A stretch of DNA of 13,791 nt, taken from positions 1 through 13,791 of the forward strand of contig JBOHHM010000177.1 in NCBI GenBank assembly GCA_050725495.1, given 5' to 3'. Positions 1-7,658 of the stretch are shown piece by piece (the first letter of the stretch is position 1; every line of letters starts with the position of its first letter). The notes beneath the pieces were generated by a model that was given only the letters and a program-made list of their open reading frames with translations, was not told the DNA's origin and did no database searches. This DNA comes from JBOHHM01 sp050725495. GTDB taxonomy: Bacteria > Pseudomonadota > Gammaproteobacteria > Burkholderiales > Burkholderiaceae_C. The position numbers were made by a program, and so were the translations under genes.

Positions 1-502
1 TGGCGCCGTCGCAGATGTCGCCCCAGGGTTGGTCGACCATTCTGCCGGTCAGCAGGCCGTCCTGCACTTCCAGCACGTTGGAGCGCGTGTAGTCGATGCC
101 AAGCCGATCGCGAATGCGGTCGGTGAAGAAGGTGAAGCCGCCGGAGACCAGCAGCACCTTCAGGCCTGCGGCCTTGCAGGCGGCCACCAGTTCGGCGGCG
201 CCAGGGTTGAGTTGCAGGCGTTCGTTGTAGACCTGCTCCATATGGGCCACGCTCACGCCCTTGAGCAGGGCCACGCGCTGGCGCAGGCTTTCCTTGTAGT
301 CGCTGATCAGGCCCTGCATCGCGGCTTCGGTGATCGCGGCGACCTCGGCCTTGCGACCGGCCGCGTCGGCGATCTCGTCGACGCACTCGATGTTGATCAG
401 GGTGGAGTCCATGTCGAAGGCGATGAGCTTGAAGTCGGCGAGCTTCAGCGGGGGCGTGAAGTCCTGGGTCACGAGGCCGGGGGAGATTTCTTGGGCGTTC
501 AT
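1..502 (-). CDS. serB: Phosphoserine phosphatase SerB (3' part beyond left edge)
   Basis: Dephosphorylates O-phospho-L-serine to serine, the last step of serine biosynthesis in the cytoplasm. Reading from the ATG at 502, about 167 codons are open to the left edge, so the C-terminal end is missing. It has the HAD-family motif I, FDMDST, with nucleophile D30 and acid/base D32. E39 lies in NIECVDEIAD, at the conserved substrate-binding Glu position. KESLRQRVALLKG (about 70-82) is the SerB cap signature, and SGGF (120-123) is HAD motif II. The protein starts just before the HAD domain, so it lacks the N-terminal ACT-like region of E. coli SerB; many betaproteobacterial homologues are short in the same way. 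The start codon overlaps the mfd stop as ATGA (499-502), which indicates translational coupling and co-transcription with mfd. The family call is clear. Confidence 0.95.
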   Translation of the reverse strand, partial: MNAQEISPGLVTQDFTPPLKLADFKLIAFDMDSTLINIECVDEIADAAGRKAEVAAITEAAMQGLISDYKESLRQRVALLKGVSVAHMEQVYNERLQLNPGAAELVAACKAAGLKVLLVSGGFTFFTDRIRDRLGIDYTRSNVLEVQDGLLTGRMVDQPWGDICDGA

Positions 503-3500
503 GCGGTAGTGGCTTCCTGTGTTGTCGGCTGTCCGAGGCTGCGCAGCACATCGCGCACCATCTGGGCCCGGTCCTTGGGTTCCTTGAGTTCGCGCTCGAT
601 GCGCAGCTTCTCGTTGCCGGCCAGTCTGATGTGCTTGTTCTTCTGGACCAGCTCGATGATGCGCATCGCGTCGATCGGTGGATTGGGCTTGAAGCTGATG
701 TGGATCACGCCCGGTGCGGCATCGACCTTGACCACGCCGTAGGGTTGGCTAAGCACGCGCAGGCGGTGCACGTCGATCAGGGTCTGGGCCTGGGCGGGCA
801 GCTTGCCAAAGCGGTCGACGATTTCCTCGAGCAGGGTGTCGATCTGCTCGGGTGTCCTGGCGGTCGCGAGCTTTTTGTAGAAGCTCAGGCGCAGGTGCAC
901 GTCGCCGCAGTAGTCGTCGGGCAGCAGGGCAGGGGCGTGCAGGTTGATGTCGGTCGTCACACTCAACGGGGCCAGCAGGTCCGGCTCCTTGCCCGCCTTC
1001 AGGGACCTGACGGCTTCGCTCAGCATCTCGTTGTAGAGCTGAAAGCCCACTTCGAGCATGTTGCCGCTCTGGCTTTCACCCAGCACTTCGCCGGCGCCGC
1101 GGATTTCCAGGTCATGCATGGCCAGGTAAAAGCCCGAGCCCAGTTCCTCCATCTGCTGGATGGCCTCGAGCCGCTGCGCGGCCTGCTTGGTCAGGCTCTC
1201 GGTGTCGGGCACCATCAGGTAGGCGTAGGCCTGGTGGTGGCTGCGGCCCACGCGCCCGCGCAGCTGGTGCAGCTGGGCCAGGCCGAACTTGTCGGCGCGG
1301 CTCATCACGATGGTGTTGGCGGTCGGCACGTCGATGCCGGTCTCGATGATGGTCGAGCACAGCAGCAGGTTGTAGCGCTGGGCCACGAAGTCGCGCATCA
1401 CGCGCTCGAGCTCGCGTTCGGGCATCTGGCCGTGGGCCACGGCGATGCGCGCCTCGGGCAGGATTTCCTCGAGCTTGGCGCGGCGGTTCTCGATCGTCTC
1501 CACCTCGTTGTGCAGGAAGTAGCACTGGCCGCCGCGCTTCAATTCGCGTAGCACGGCTTCGCGAATCACGCCGTTGCCTTCGTTGCGCACAAAGGTCTTG
1601 ATCGCCAGGCGGCGCTGCGGCGCGGTGGCGATCACAGAGAGGTCGCGCAGGCCTTCGAGCGCCATGCCCAGCGTGCGCGGAATCGGCGTCGCGGTCAGCG
1701 TGAGCACATCGACCTCGGCGCGCAGGGCCTTCATCGCCTCCTTGTGGCGCACGCCGAAGCGGTGTTCCTCGTCGATGATCAGCAGGCCCAGGTTCTTGAA
1801 CTTGACGCTCTCGGACAGCAGCTTGTGCGTGCCGACCACGATGTCGACACTGCCGTCTGCCAGGCCCTTGGCTGCCGCGCTGATTTCCTTGCCCGAGCGG
1901 AAGCGGCTCATCTCGGCCACCTTGACCGGCCATTTGGAGAAGCGGTCGGTCAGCGTCTGATGATGCTGCTCGGCCAGCAAGGTAGTGGGCGCGAGAAAGG
2001 CGACCTGCTTGCCACCGGTGACGGCGATGAAGGCCGCGCGCAGGGCGACTTCGGTCTTGCCGAAGCCCACGTCGCCGCAGACCAGGCGGTCCATCGGGCG
2101 CGGGCTGATCATGTCCTGGATCACGGCGTGGATGGCCGCGTTCTGGTCGGCCGTTTCCTCGAAGCCGAAATCGTTGACAAAGGCCTCGTAGTCCTGCGGG
2201 CTGTAGCGGAACGCGTGGCCTTCGCGCGCCGCGCGGCGGGCGTAGATGTTGAGCAGCTCGGCGGCCGAGTCGCGCACCTGCTCGGCGGCCCGGCGCTTGG
2301 CTTTTTCCCATTGGCCCGAACCGAGCTTGTGCAGCGGCGCCTCGTCGGCGCTGACGCCGGTGTAGCGGCTGATCTGGTGCAGTTGCGCGACCGGCACATA
2401 GAGCGTGGCCTGGTCGGCGTATTCCAGATGCAGGAACTCCGAGCTTCCCTGCCCCAGGTCCATGTTGATCAGGCCCCGGTAGCGGCCAATGCCGTGCTGG
2501 GCATGGACCACCGGGTCACCGACGTTGAGTTCGCTGAGGTCCTTGATCAGCGCTTCGACATCGCTGACCTGCTCTTGCTTCTTGCGTCGGCGCGTCGTGG
2601 GGCCGGCGGCGAAGAGTTCGGTCTCGGTGACGAAGTCCAGGCCTTCTTCGAGCCAGCTGAAGCCCACCGTCAGCGCGGCCGTCGCGATGCCCAGCTTCTC
2701 GTCGCTGGCCAGGAACTCTGCGAGCGAATCGAAGGCCGGTGGGCTCAGGTGGCTGGCACGCAGGAAGTCGAGCAGGCTTTCGCGCCGGCCGTCGGACTCG
2801 GCCAGCAGCAGCACGCGCTGGGTGGTGTTGCCGATGTGGTGTTTGAACCTGGCCAGCGGTTCTTCCGCACCGCGGACCACTGAGAGTTCGCCCAGCCTTT
2901 GAAAATGGGCGTTGTCTGCTACATCTTCAATAGCAGGCCGAATCGCGAGCTGCGCATGCGCGTTGGCCCGTGCATAGAACTGCTCGGTGCCCAGAAACAG
3001 CGCCTCGGGCGGCAGGGCGGGTCGGTCGGGGTCGCCCTGGATCAGGCGGTAGCGGTCTTTGGTGTCCTGCCAGAAGCGCTGGAACGCGGGTTCCAGGTCG
3101 CCGTGCAGCACGACGGTCGCGTCTGTGCCCAGGTAGTCGAACACCGTGGCCGTGTCGTCAAAGAACAGCGGCAGGTAGTACTCGATGCCGGCGGTGGCGA
3201 TGCCAGCGCCTATGTCCTTGTAGATGCGGCTCTTGGTCGGGTCGCCTTCGAGCAGCTCGCGCCAGCGGCTGCGGAATTTGGCGCGTGCCTCGTCGTCCAT
3301 CGGGAATTCGCGGCCGGGCAGCAGGCGCACCTCGGGCACGGGGTAGAGGCTGCGCTGGCTATCGGGGTCGAAAGTGCGGATCGAGTCGATTTCGTCGTCG
3401 AACAGATCGACGCGGTAGGGCACGGGCGAGCCCATGGGGAACAGGTCGATCAAGCCGCCGCGTACCGCGTACTCGCCGGGGCTGACCACCTGCGTGACAT

Positions 3501-3951
3501 GGCTGTAGCCGGCCAGCGTGAGCTGGGCCTTGAGCCTGGCTTCGTCGAGCTTTTGCTTGACCTTGAAGTGAAAGGTGTAGCCCGCCAGAAAGGCCGGCGG
3601 GGCCAGTCGGTACAGCGCGGTCGTGGCCGGGACGATCACCACATCGGCTTCGCGCTGCGAAATGCGCCACAGGGTTGCGAGCCGCTCGCTGATCAAATCG
3701 TGGTGCGGCGAGAACGTGTCGTAGGGCAGGGTCTCCCAGTCGGGGAACAGGGCGCAGCGCAGCTCGGGCGCAAAGAAGGCGATTTCGTCGATCAGGCGCT
3801 GCGCGTCGGTCGCGTCAGCCGTCACGATGGCCGTGAGCCTGTGGCCTGCTTTCTCGCGCTCGCCCAAGGCGGCCAGCAGGAGCGCGTCGGCCGAGCCCGC
3901 GGGGCGGGGCAGGGTGAAGCGTTTGCCGGCGGTAAGTTTTGGTAATTCCAT
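499..3951 (-). CDS. mfd: Transcription-repair coupling factor Mfd
   Basis: ATP-dependent DNA translocase that removes RNA polymerase stalled at lesions and recruits UvrA for transcription-coupled excision repair. The protein is about 1150 aa, against 1148 in E. coli. The N-terminal third is the UvrB-like region. The CarD-like RNA-polymerase-interacting domain begins near residue 478 (VGDPVVHAQHGIGRYRG). The helicase core follows: Walker A GDVGFGKT near 628, DEEH box near 727, motif III LTATPIP, and motif VI QLRGRVGRSHH. The C-terminal TRCF domain comes last. The frame also allows a GTG start at 3960, but the ATG at 3951 gives the usual MELPKL-type N-terminus. Neither has a good Shine-Dalgarno sequence, and an in-frame TAG at 3985-3987 rules out anything further upstream. 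It overlaps serB downstream. A terminator-like hairpin sits immediately upstream (3961-3999), and a dispersed repeat lies within the coding region at 2889-2934. Confidence 0.97.
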   Translation of the reverse strand: MELPKLTAGKRFTLPRPAGSADALLLAALGEREKAGHRLTAIVTADATDAQRLIDEIAFFAPELRCALFPDWETLPYDTFSPHHDLISERLATLWRISQREADVVIVPATTALYRLAPPAFLAGYTFHFKVKQKLDEARLKAQLTLAGYSHVTQVVSPGEYAVRGGLIDLFPMGSPVPYRVDLFDDEIDSIRTFDPDSQRSLYPVPEVRLLPGREFPMDDEARAKFRSRWRELLEGDPTKSRIYKDIGAGIATAGIEYYLPLFFDDTATVFDYLGTDATVVLHGDLEPAFQRFWQDTKDRYRLIQGDPDRPALPPEALFLGTEQFYARANAHAQLAIRPAIEDVADNAHFQRLGELSVVRGAEEPLARFKHHIGNTTQRVLLLAESDGRRESLLDFLRASHLSPPAFDSLAEFLASDEKLGIATAALTVGFSWLEEGLDFVTETELFAAGPTTRRRKKQEQVSDVEALIKDLSELNVGDPVVHAQHGIGRYRGLINMDLGQGSSEFLHLEYADQATLYVPVAQLHQISRYTGVSADEAPLHKLGSGQWEKAKRRAAEQVRDSAAELLNIYARRAAREGHAFRYSPQDYEAFVNDFGFEETADQNAAIHAVIQDMISPRPMDRLVCGDVGFGKTEVALRAAFIAVTGGKQVAFLAPTTLLAEQHHQTLTDRFSKWPVKVAEMSRFRSGKEISAAAKGLADGSVDIVVGTHKLLSESVKFKNLGLLIIDEEHRFGVRHKEAMKALRAEVDVLTLTATPIPRTLGMALEGLRDLSVIATAPQRRLAIKTFVRNEGNGVIREAVLRELKRGGQCYFLHNEVETIENRRAKLEEILPEARIAVAHGQMPERELERVMRDFVAQRYNLLLCSTIIETGIDVPTANTIVMSRADKFGLAQLHQLRGRVGRSHHQAYAYLMVPDTESLTKQAAQRLEAIQQMEELGSGFYLAMHDLEIRGAGEVLGESQSGNMLEVGFQLYNEMLSEAVRSLKAGKEPDLLAPLSVTTDINLHAPALLPDDYCGDVHLRLSFYKKLATARTPEQIDTLLEEIVDRFGKLPAQAQTLIDVHRLRVLSQPYGVVKVDAAPGVIHISFKPNPPIDAMRIIELVQKNKHIRLAGNEKLRIERELKEPKDRAQMVRDVLRSLGQPTTQEATTA
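2889..2934 (-). repeat. Dispersed A/T-cored element, copy in mfd
   Basis: Read on the minus strand this contains GCTATTGAAGATGTAGC (17 nt), then 20 nt, then GGCTGGGCG. The other copies at 4432, 5384 and 8231 have the same layout. It is in frame in Mfd and encodes AIEDVADNAHFQRLG, in the poorly conserved region before the RNA-polymerase-interacting domain. This is the weakest of the four copies, because it ends GTAGC rather than ATAGC. Membership of one family is an inference. Confidence 0.35.
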
Positions 3952-3960
3952 GGAGAACAC

Positions 3961-3999
3961 AAATACAAAACACCCCCCGTCAAACTAAACGGGGGGTGT
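3961..3999 (-). terminator. Terminator-like hairpin in the mfd leader
   Basis: A perfect 11-bp inverted repeat, ACACCCCCCGT (3970-3980) and ACGGGGGGTGT (3989-3999), encloses an 8-nt loop. On the minus strand the stem is followed by TTTTGTATTT, so it has the shape of an intrinsic terminator. It points into mfd and ends only about 10-20 nt before the mfd start. On the plus strand no U-tract follows. No minus-strand gene lies upstream, because ispD diverges. It could therefore be an attenuator or a translation-blocking structure in the mfd 5' leader. The structure is visible in the sequence; the function is inferred. Confidence 0.55.
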
Positions 4000-4022
4000 C
4001 GAACTGTTGCGCAATGTGATTT

Positions 4023-4200
4023 TAGCTACGGCATGACAAGCCCTGCGGGCAATTGTCAGCCTACGCTGAAACCTGCGGTTGTAGCTACGGCATGACAAGC
4101 CCTGCGGGCAATTGTCAGCCTACGCTGAAACCGGGGGTTTTTGCTACGGCGTGACAAGCCCTGCGGGCAGTCGTCAGGCTGAGCTAAAGACCCGAGGTTT
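4023..4200. repeat. Three tandem copies of a 59-bp hairpin-forming repeat
   Basis: Copies lie at 4023-4081, 4082-4140 and 4141-4200. The first two are near-identical except for the last ten or so bases, and the third is diverged and one base longer. Each holds an imperfect hairpin: TGACAA, then GCCC-TGC-GGGC, then AA, then TTGTCA. A second small stem, TCAGC-CTAC-GCTGA, is present in copies 1 and 2. A short terminal stem is seen in AACC-TGC-GGTT and AAACC-GGG-GGTTT. The palindromic, non-coding, intergenic placement resembles a REP-type element. The array fills most of the space between the divergent mfd and ispD genes. There are no unique spacers, so it is not a CRISPR array. Confidence 0.85.
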
Positions 4201-4218
4201 TAGAATTCCAGCGACTCG

Positions 4219-4914
4219 ATGACTGATACCCATTCCAATCCCCGTTTTTTTGCGCTGATACCCTGCGCCGGCACGGGCTCGCGTGCGGGCACGCCTGGCC
4301 CCAAGCAATACCAGATCCTTGCCGGCCAGCCCCTGGTCAGCCATACGCTGGCCGCCTTCGCCGCCGTGCCACGCATCGCCCAGACGCTGGTGGTGGTGGC
4401 GCCGGACGACCGATTTTTCGACGACTCAAGTGCTTCTGTTTTGATAGCGGCTTGCGGAGGATCTACCAGGGCTGGGAGCGTTTTCAATGGTTTGAAGTGG
4501 CTGCTGGAGCAGGGCGCGGACCCGATGGACTGGGTGTTGGTGCATGACGCGGCGCGCTGCCTCGTGACGCCGGCCCAGATCGACGCCCTGATCGACGCCT
4601 GCGAGCGCGACGCCGTGGGCGGCCTGCTGGCCCACAAGCTGGCCGATACGCTCAAAAGCGAGTCCCGTGGGCGCGTGGCGGCCACTCTGGAGCGCCGCGA
4701 CAAGTGGCTGGCCCAGACGCCGCAGATGTTTCGCATCGGCGTGCTGATGAAGGCCCTGGAGCAGGCCGGCGATCAGGTCACCGATGAGGCCAGCGCCATG
4801 GAAACCCTGGGCCTGCGGCCCTTGCTGGTGCCTGGCAGTGCCCAAAATTTCAAAGTCACCTACCCCGACGACTTCGCGCTGGCCGAAGCCGTGTTGAGGA
4901 GTCGCAAGCCATGA
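4219..4914 (+). CDS. ispD: 2-C-methyl-D-erythritol 4-phosphate cytidylyltransferase IspD
   Basis: Forms CDP-methylerythritol from MEP and CTP, the third step of the non-mevalonate isoprenoid pathway. The protein is 231 aa, against 236 in E. coli. The N-terminal nucleotide-binding signature reads PCAGTGSRAGTPGPKQY, within residues 11-35. WVLVHDAAR is present, although the family's usual Pro after HDAAR is Cys here. TPQMF and TDEASAMETLG follow, then the C-terminal NFKVTYPDDFALAEAVL. The ATG start has no clear Shine-Dalgarno sequence. A TAGAAT hexamer at 4201-4206 would imply a very short leader, but I find no matching -35. The stop overlaps the ispF start (ATGA, 4911-4914), as in other ispD-ispF operons. 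A dispersed repeat-like stretch at 4432-4480 encodes residues of about 72-87, although overall length is normal. Confidence 0.97.
   Translation: MTDTHSNPRFFALIPCAGTGSRAGTPGPKQYQILAGQPLVSHTLAAFAAVPRIAQTLVVVAPDDRFFDDSSASVLIAACGGSTRAGSVFNGLKWLLEQGADPMDWVLVHDAARCLVTPAQIDALIDACERDAVGGLLAHKLADTLKSESRGRVAATLERRDKWLAQTPQMFRIGVLMKALEQAGDQVTDEASAMETLGLRPLLVPGSAQNFKVTYPDDFALAEAVLRSRKP
4432..4480 (+). repeat. Dispersed A/T-cored element, copy in ispD
   Basis: GCTTCTGTTTTGATAGC (4432-4448), then 20 nt, then GGGCTGGG (4469-4476). The A/T-rich core stands out from the GC-rich surroundings. It is translated as part of SASVLIAACGGSTRAGSV in IspD. By eye this aligns with the equivalent stretch of E. coli IspD without a length change, so it replaces rather than lengthens the protein. 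The first 17 nt share 15 positions with the copy at the end of ispF. Confidence 0.5.
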
Positions 4915-5396
4915 GTACTCCCATGAATTTCAGAATCGGCGAGGGCTGGGATGTGCACGCTCTGGTGCCGGGCCGCAAGCTCATCATCGGCGCAGTGGCG
5001 ATTCCATTCGACCGCGGTCTGCTGGGCCATTCGGATGCCGACGTGCTGCTGCATGCGATCACCGATGCTTTGCTGGGCGCGGCGGCGCTGGGCGACATCG
5101 GCAGCCACTTCCCCGACACCGACGAGCGCTTCAAGGGGGCCGATTCGGTCGTACTGCTGGTGGAGGCAGCGCGGCGCGTGCGCGAGCAGGGCTTTGAGAT
5201 TGGCAACATCGACAGCACCGTGATCGCCCAGGCGCCCAAACTGGCGCCGCACATCGCTCCTATGCGCGAGCGCATCGCCCAGGCGCTGGGCCTGGCCGTG
5301 ACCCAGGTCAATGTGAAGGCCAAGACGGCCGAGAAACTGGGGCCCGTGGGGCAGGGCCTGAGCATCGAGGCGAGGGCTGTGGCGCTATTGTTTTGA
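4911..5396 (+). CDS. ispF: 2-C-methyl-D-erythritol 2,4-cyclodiphosphate synthase IspF
   Basis: Cyclises CDP-methylerythritol 2-phosphate to MEcPP with release of CMP, the fifth MEP-pathway step. The protein is 161 aa, a normal length. The divalent-metal ligands are visible as D14 and H16 in GWDVHAL and as H48 in LLHAITDALLGAAALGDIG; GHSDADV (39-45) and HFPDTD are also conserved. The C-terminal GPVGQGLSIEARAVALLF matches the family end. A Shine-Dalgarno GAGGAG (4896-4901) lies 9 nt before the ATG at 4911, which supports that start over the Met at 4923. It overlaps ispD by ATGA. The stop codon TGA lies inside a dispersed A/T-rich element, and the gene converges on envZ with a 54-nt gap. Confidence 0.97.
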   Translation: MSTPMNFRIGEGWDVHALVPGRKLIIGAVAIPFDRGLLGHSDADVLLHAITDALLGAAALGDIGSHFPDTDERFKGADSVVLLVEAARRVREQGFEIGNIDSTVIAQAPKLAPHIAPMRERIAQALGLAVTQVNVKAKTAEKLGPVGQGLSIEARAVALLF

Positions 5397-5430
5397 TAGC
5401 TACCGGCCACCTTTGCACGAGGGCCGTCGG
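5384..5430 (+). repeat. Dispersed A/T-cored element, copy spanning the ispF stop
   Basis: GCTATTGTTTTGATAGC (5384-5400), an interrupted palindrome with GCTAT/ATAGC ends, is followed by 20 nt and GGGCCGTCGG. It supplies the last ispF codons and the TGA stop, and extends into the short gap before the convergent envZ stop. A weak CGGCC/GGCCG stem lies downstream; I see no convincing terminator for either gene here. Confidence 0.5.
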
Positions 5431-5450
5431 CTATTCTTCCTTGAGGAATC

Positions 5451-6863
5451 CTAAAAGAACGGTTGCCTGGCCTGGTGCAGCTTGATGTGGGCCGCCAGGC
5501 CGCCGGTGCCACCATTGGCCAGCGAGAACGTGCCGCCCATGCGCTGAACCGTCTTGTCCACGATGGACAGGCCCAGGCCCGCGCCGGTGGCCGAGGTTCG
5601 TGCGGCGTCGCCGCGGAAAAAGGGCTTGGTCAGGTTGGGCAGCGCTGCGGGGGCCACGCCCTGGCCATGGTCGCGCACCTTGATCAGAATCCACTGGTCA
5701 CGCGCCTTGGCATTGATGTTCACCTTGGCCACGCCGGTCTGGGCGGTCTTGCCGTAGCGGCGGGCGTTTTCCAGCAGGTTGGAGAGCACGCGCGCCAGCT
5801 CGACCTCGTCGGCCATGACTTCCAGGTTGGCCGGCACATCGACGCTGATGTGCATGTCGTCCTGGTCCCTGAACGGGTAGGTGCAGGCGTCGATGACCTC
5901 GGCCAGTGCGACGGGCTTGAGCTCCACATGGTCGGGGCGCGCGTAATCCAGGAACTTGTCGATGATGGCGTCGAGCTGCTCGATGTCGGCCGCCATATGG
6001 TCGCGCGCGTCCTGGTCGGCCACGCTCATCTCGGTTTCCAGCCGCAGCCGCGCCAGCGGTGTGCGCAGGTCGTGCGAGATGCCGGCCAGCATCACGGCGC
6101 GGTCCTGCTCGATCTTGGCGAGTTGTTCGGCCATGCGGTTGAAGCCGATATTGACCTCGCGGATCTCGCTGGTGACGGCTCTCTCGTCGAGCCGGCTGGC
6201 GTCGAAGTCGCCGTCTCGCACGCGGCTGGTCGCAAACGAGAGCTGCTTGAGCGGCTGGTTGATCAGCCGCGCGATGCCCGCCGCGCCGGCCAGCGACATG
6301 ACCGCCGCGGTGACCAGCCAGATCAGCCAGGTCTTGCTGCCCAGGGGGGTTACGCGCGAGCGCTCCATCAGCAGCCAATAGGCGTCACCGTCGATCCCGA
6401 AGCCGACCCACAGACCCTGCTCCTTGTTCACACTGCTGGCCACCACCGTGCCCGGGCCCAGGCGCGCGATCAGTTCTTCGGTGATGTGCTCGTCGAGTGC
6501 GCTTTTGTCGAACAGCTCGAATTTGTCTCCCGGCTCGCGCGGCAGGATGCGCACGCCTTCCTGGTCTGCCAGGGTCTTGATCAGCGAGACACGGGCAATG
6601 GAGTCGGAGTAGACCAGTGCCGCGCGGCTGAGGTTGACCAGCGAGGCGATCTGCTGCGCGGTCTGGATGGCGCGCGGCTCGTACTCCAGCGCGCGGAAGG
6701 TCTGCAGCCAGGCCACCGTGCTGCCCAGCAGCAGCAGGGCCAGCATGAAGAAGGTGCGCCAGAACAGGTTGAGACCGACCTTGGAGCGCAGCTGCAGCGA
6801 CGCTGGCGCCGTCTCCAGCGGGACCGGGCTCGTGATGTCGGGAGCTTCAGCCTGGACGCTCAA
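5451..6863 (-). CDS. envZ: Sensor histidine kinase, EnvZ/RisS-like
   Basis: Membrane sensor kinase that should autophosphorylate and pass phosphate to the adjacent OmpR-like regulator. The protein is 470 aa. TM1 is about 36-54, followed by a periplasmic sensor region of about 120 residues. TM2 is about 176-196, then a HAMP linker. The H-box GISHDLRTPLARLRLETE has phospho-acceptor H264, and the Thr after DLR is the usual EnvZ-type phosphatase residue. The N-box NLLENARRYGK lies near 362-372, G1 VRDHGQG near 396-402 and G2 GAGLGLSIV at 427-435. The start is TTG: an in-frame TGA directly precedes it, AGGTGA lies 6 nt upstream, and the next Met is inside TM1. The gene follows ompR after 43 nt, so the two are probably co-transcribed. 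In betaproteobacteria this pair is also called risS/risA; the signal sensed cannot be read from the sequence. Confidence 0.92.
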   Translation of the reverse strand: MSVQAEAPDITSPVPLETAPASLQLRSKVGLNLFWRTFFMLALLLLGSTVAWLQTFRALEYEPRAIQTAQQIASLVNLSRAALVYSDSIARVSLIKTLADQEGVRILPREPGDKFELFDKSALDEHITEELIARLGPGTVVASSVNKEQGLWVGFGIDGDAYWLLMERSRVTPLGSKTWLIWLVTAAVMSLAGAAGIARLINQPLKQLSFATSRVRDGDFDASRLDERAVTSEIREVNIGFNRMAEQLAKIEQDRAVMLAGISHDLRTPLARLRLETEMSVADQDARDHMAADIEQLDAIIDKFLDYARPDHVELKPVALAEVIDACTYPFRDQDDMHISVDVPANLEVMADEVELARVLSNLLENARRYGKTAQTGVAKVNINAKARDQWILIKVRDHGQGVAPAALPNLTKPFFRGDAARTSATGAGLGLSIVDKTVQRMGGTFSLANGGTGGLAAHIKLHQARQPFF

Positions 6864-6906
6864 TCAGCTTCACCTGCTCGAAATGTCGAAATGCACCGGC
6901 GGCGGA

Positions 6907-7638
6907 TCAGCTCGCGCCGTCCGGCACAAACACATAGCCCACGCCCCACACCGTCTGGATGTAGCGCGGCGAGGCGGCATCGATCTCGACCAGCTTGCGC
7001 AGGCGCGAGACCTGCACATCGAGGCTGCGGTCAAACGGCTCGAACTCGCGGCCGCGCGCCAGCTGGGCCAGTTTTTCACGCGACAGGGGCTGGCGCGGGT
7101 GCCGCACCAGCGCCTTGAGCATGGCGAATTCGCCGGTGGTCAGGGGCAGTTCCTCGCCGTTGCGGCGCAGGGTGCGGGCACCCAGGTCGAAGGTGAAGGG
7201 GCCGAAGGCCACGACCTCGTTGTCGGTCGAGGGGGCGCCGGGCGCTTCCTGGGGCGGGCGGCGGCGCAGCACGGCATGGACGCGGGCCAGCAGTTCGCGC
7301 GGATTAAATGGTTTGCCAATGTAATCGTCGGCGCCCACTTCGAGGCCGACGATGCGGTCCACGTCCTCGCCCTTGGCGGTCAGCATGATGATGGGTGTGC
7401 GGTCGTTGGCGGCGCGCAGGCGGCGGCAGATCGACAGGCCGTCCTCGCCGGGCATCATCAGGTCGAGCACAATCAAGTCGACAGTGTCGCGCAACAGGAT
7501 GCGGTTGAGGGCCTTGCCGTCTTCGGCCACCATCACTTCAAATCCTTCCTGTGTCAGGTAACGGCGCAACAGGTCCCGGATGCGGGCGTCGTCATCCACC
7601 ACCAGAATTTTGTCGGTACGGCTAGCAGCTTGGGTCAT
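6907..7638 (-). CDS. ompR: OmpR-family response regulator
   Basis: DNA-binding response regulator, presumably phosphorylated by the downstream EnvZ-like kinase; in known systems it controls porins and envelope or osmotic responses. The protein is 243 aa, against 239 in E. coli. The receiver domain (about 10-125) has the acidic pocket D15-D17, phospho-acceptor D59 in VLDLMMPGEDGLSICRRL, TAKGEDVDRIVGLEVGADDY, and Lys of the GKPFNPRELLARV motif. A linker leads to the winged-helix domain, with LTTGEFAMLKALVRHP, LSREKL, RSLDVQVSRLRK and YIQTVWGVGYVFVPDG. The match to E. coli OmpR is near line-for-line, including PGEDGLSICRRLR. ATG at 7638 is the first start. Two TGTTACA-type sites lie upstream (see 7659-7732). 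Confidence 0.96.
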   Translation of the reverse strand: MTQAASRTDKILVVDDDARIRDLLRRYLTQEGFEVMVAEDGKALNRILLRDTVDLIVLDLMMPGEDGLSICRRLRAANDRTPIIMLTAKGEDVDRIVGLEVGADDYIGKPFNPRELLARVHAVLRRRPPQEAPGAPSTDNEVVAFGPFTFDLGARTLRRNGEELPLTTGEFAMLKALVRHPRQPLSREKLAQLARGREFEPFDRSLDVQVSRLRKLVEIDAASPRYIQTVWGVGYVFVPDGAS

Positions 7639-7658
7639 GGTGTGTTCACAGCTTTATT

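Noticed and set aside
1744..2883. Plus-strand open frames opposite mfd
   Set aside because: Several long antisense frames exist here, but all mirror the Mfd codon pattern and none shows domain motifs.
4023..4200. CRISPR-like array
   Set aside because: The three units are directly adjacent with no unique spacers, and no cas genes are present.
5463..7118. Plus-strand 551-codon open frame opposite envZ and the end of ompR
   Set aside because: Antisense to two strongly conserved genes, crosses their junction, and resembles no known protein.
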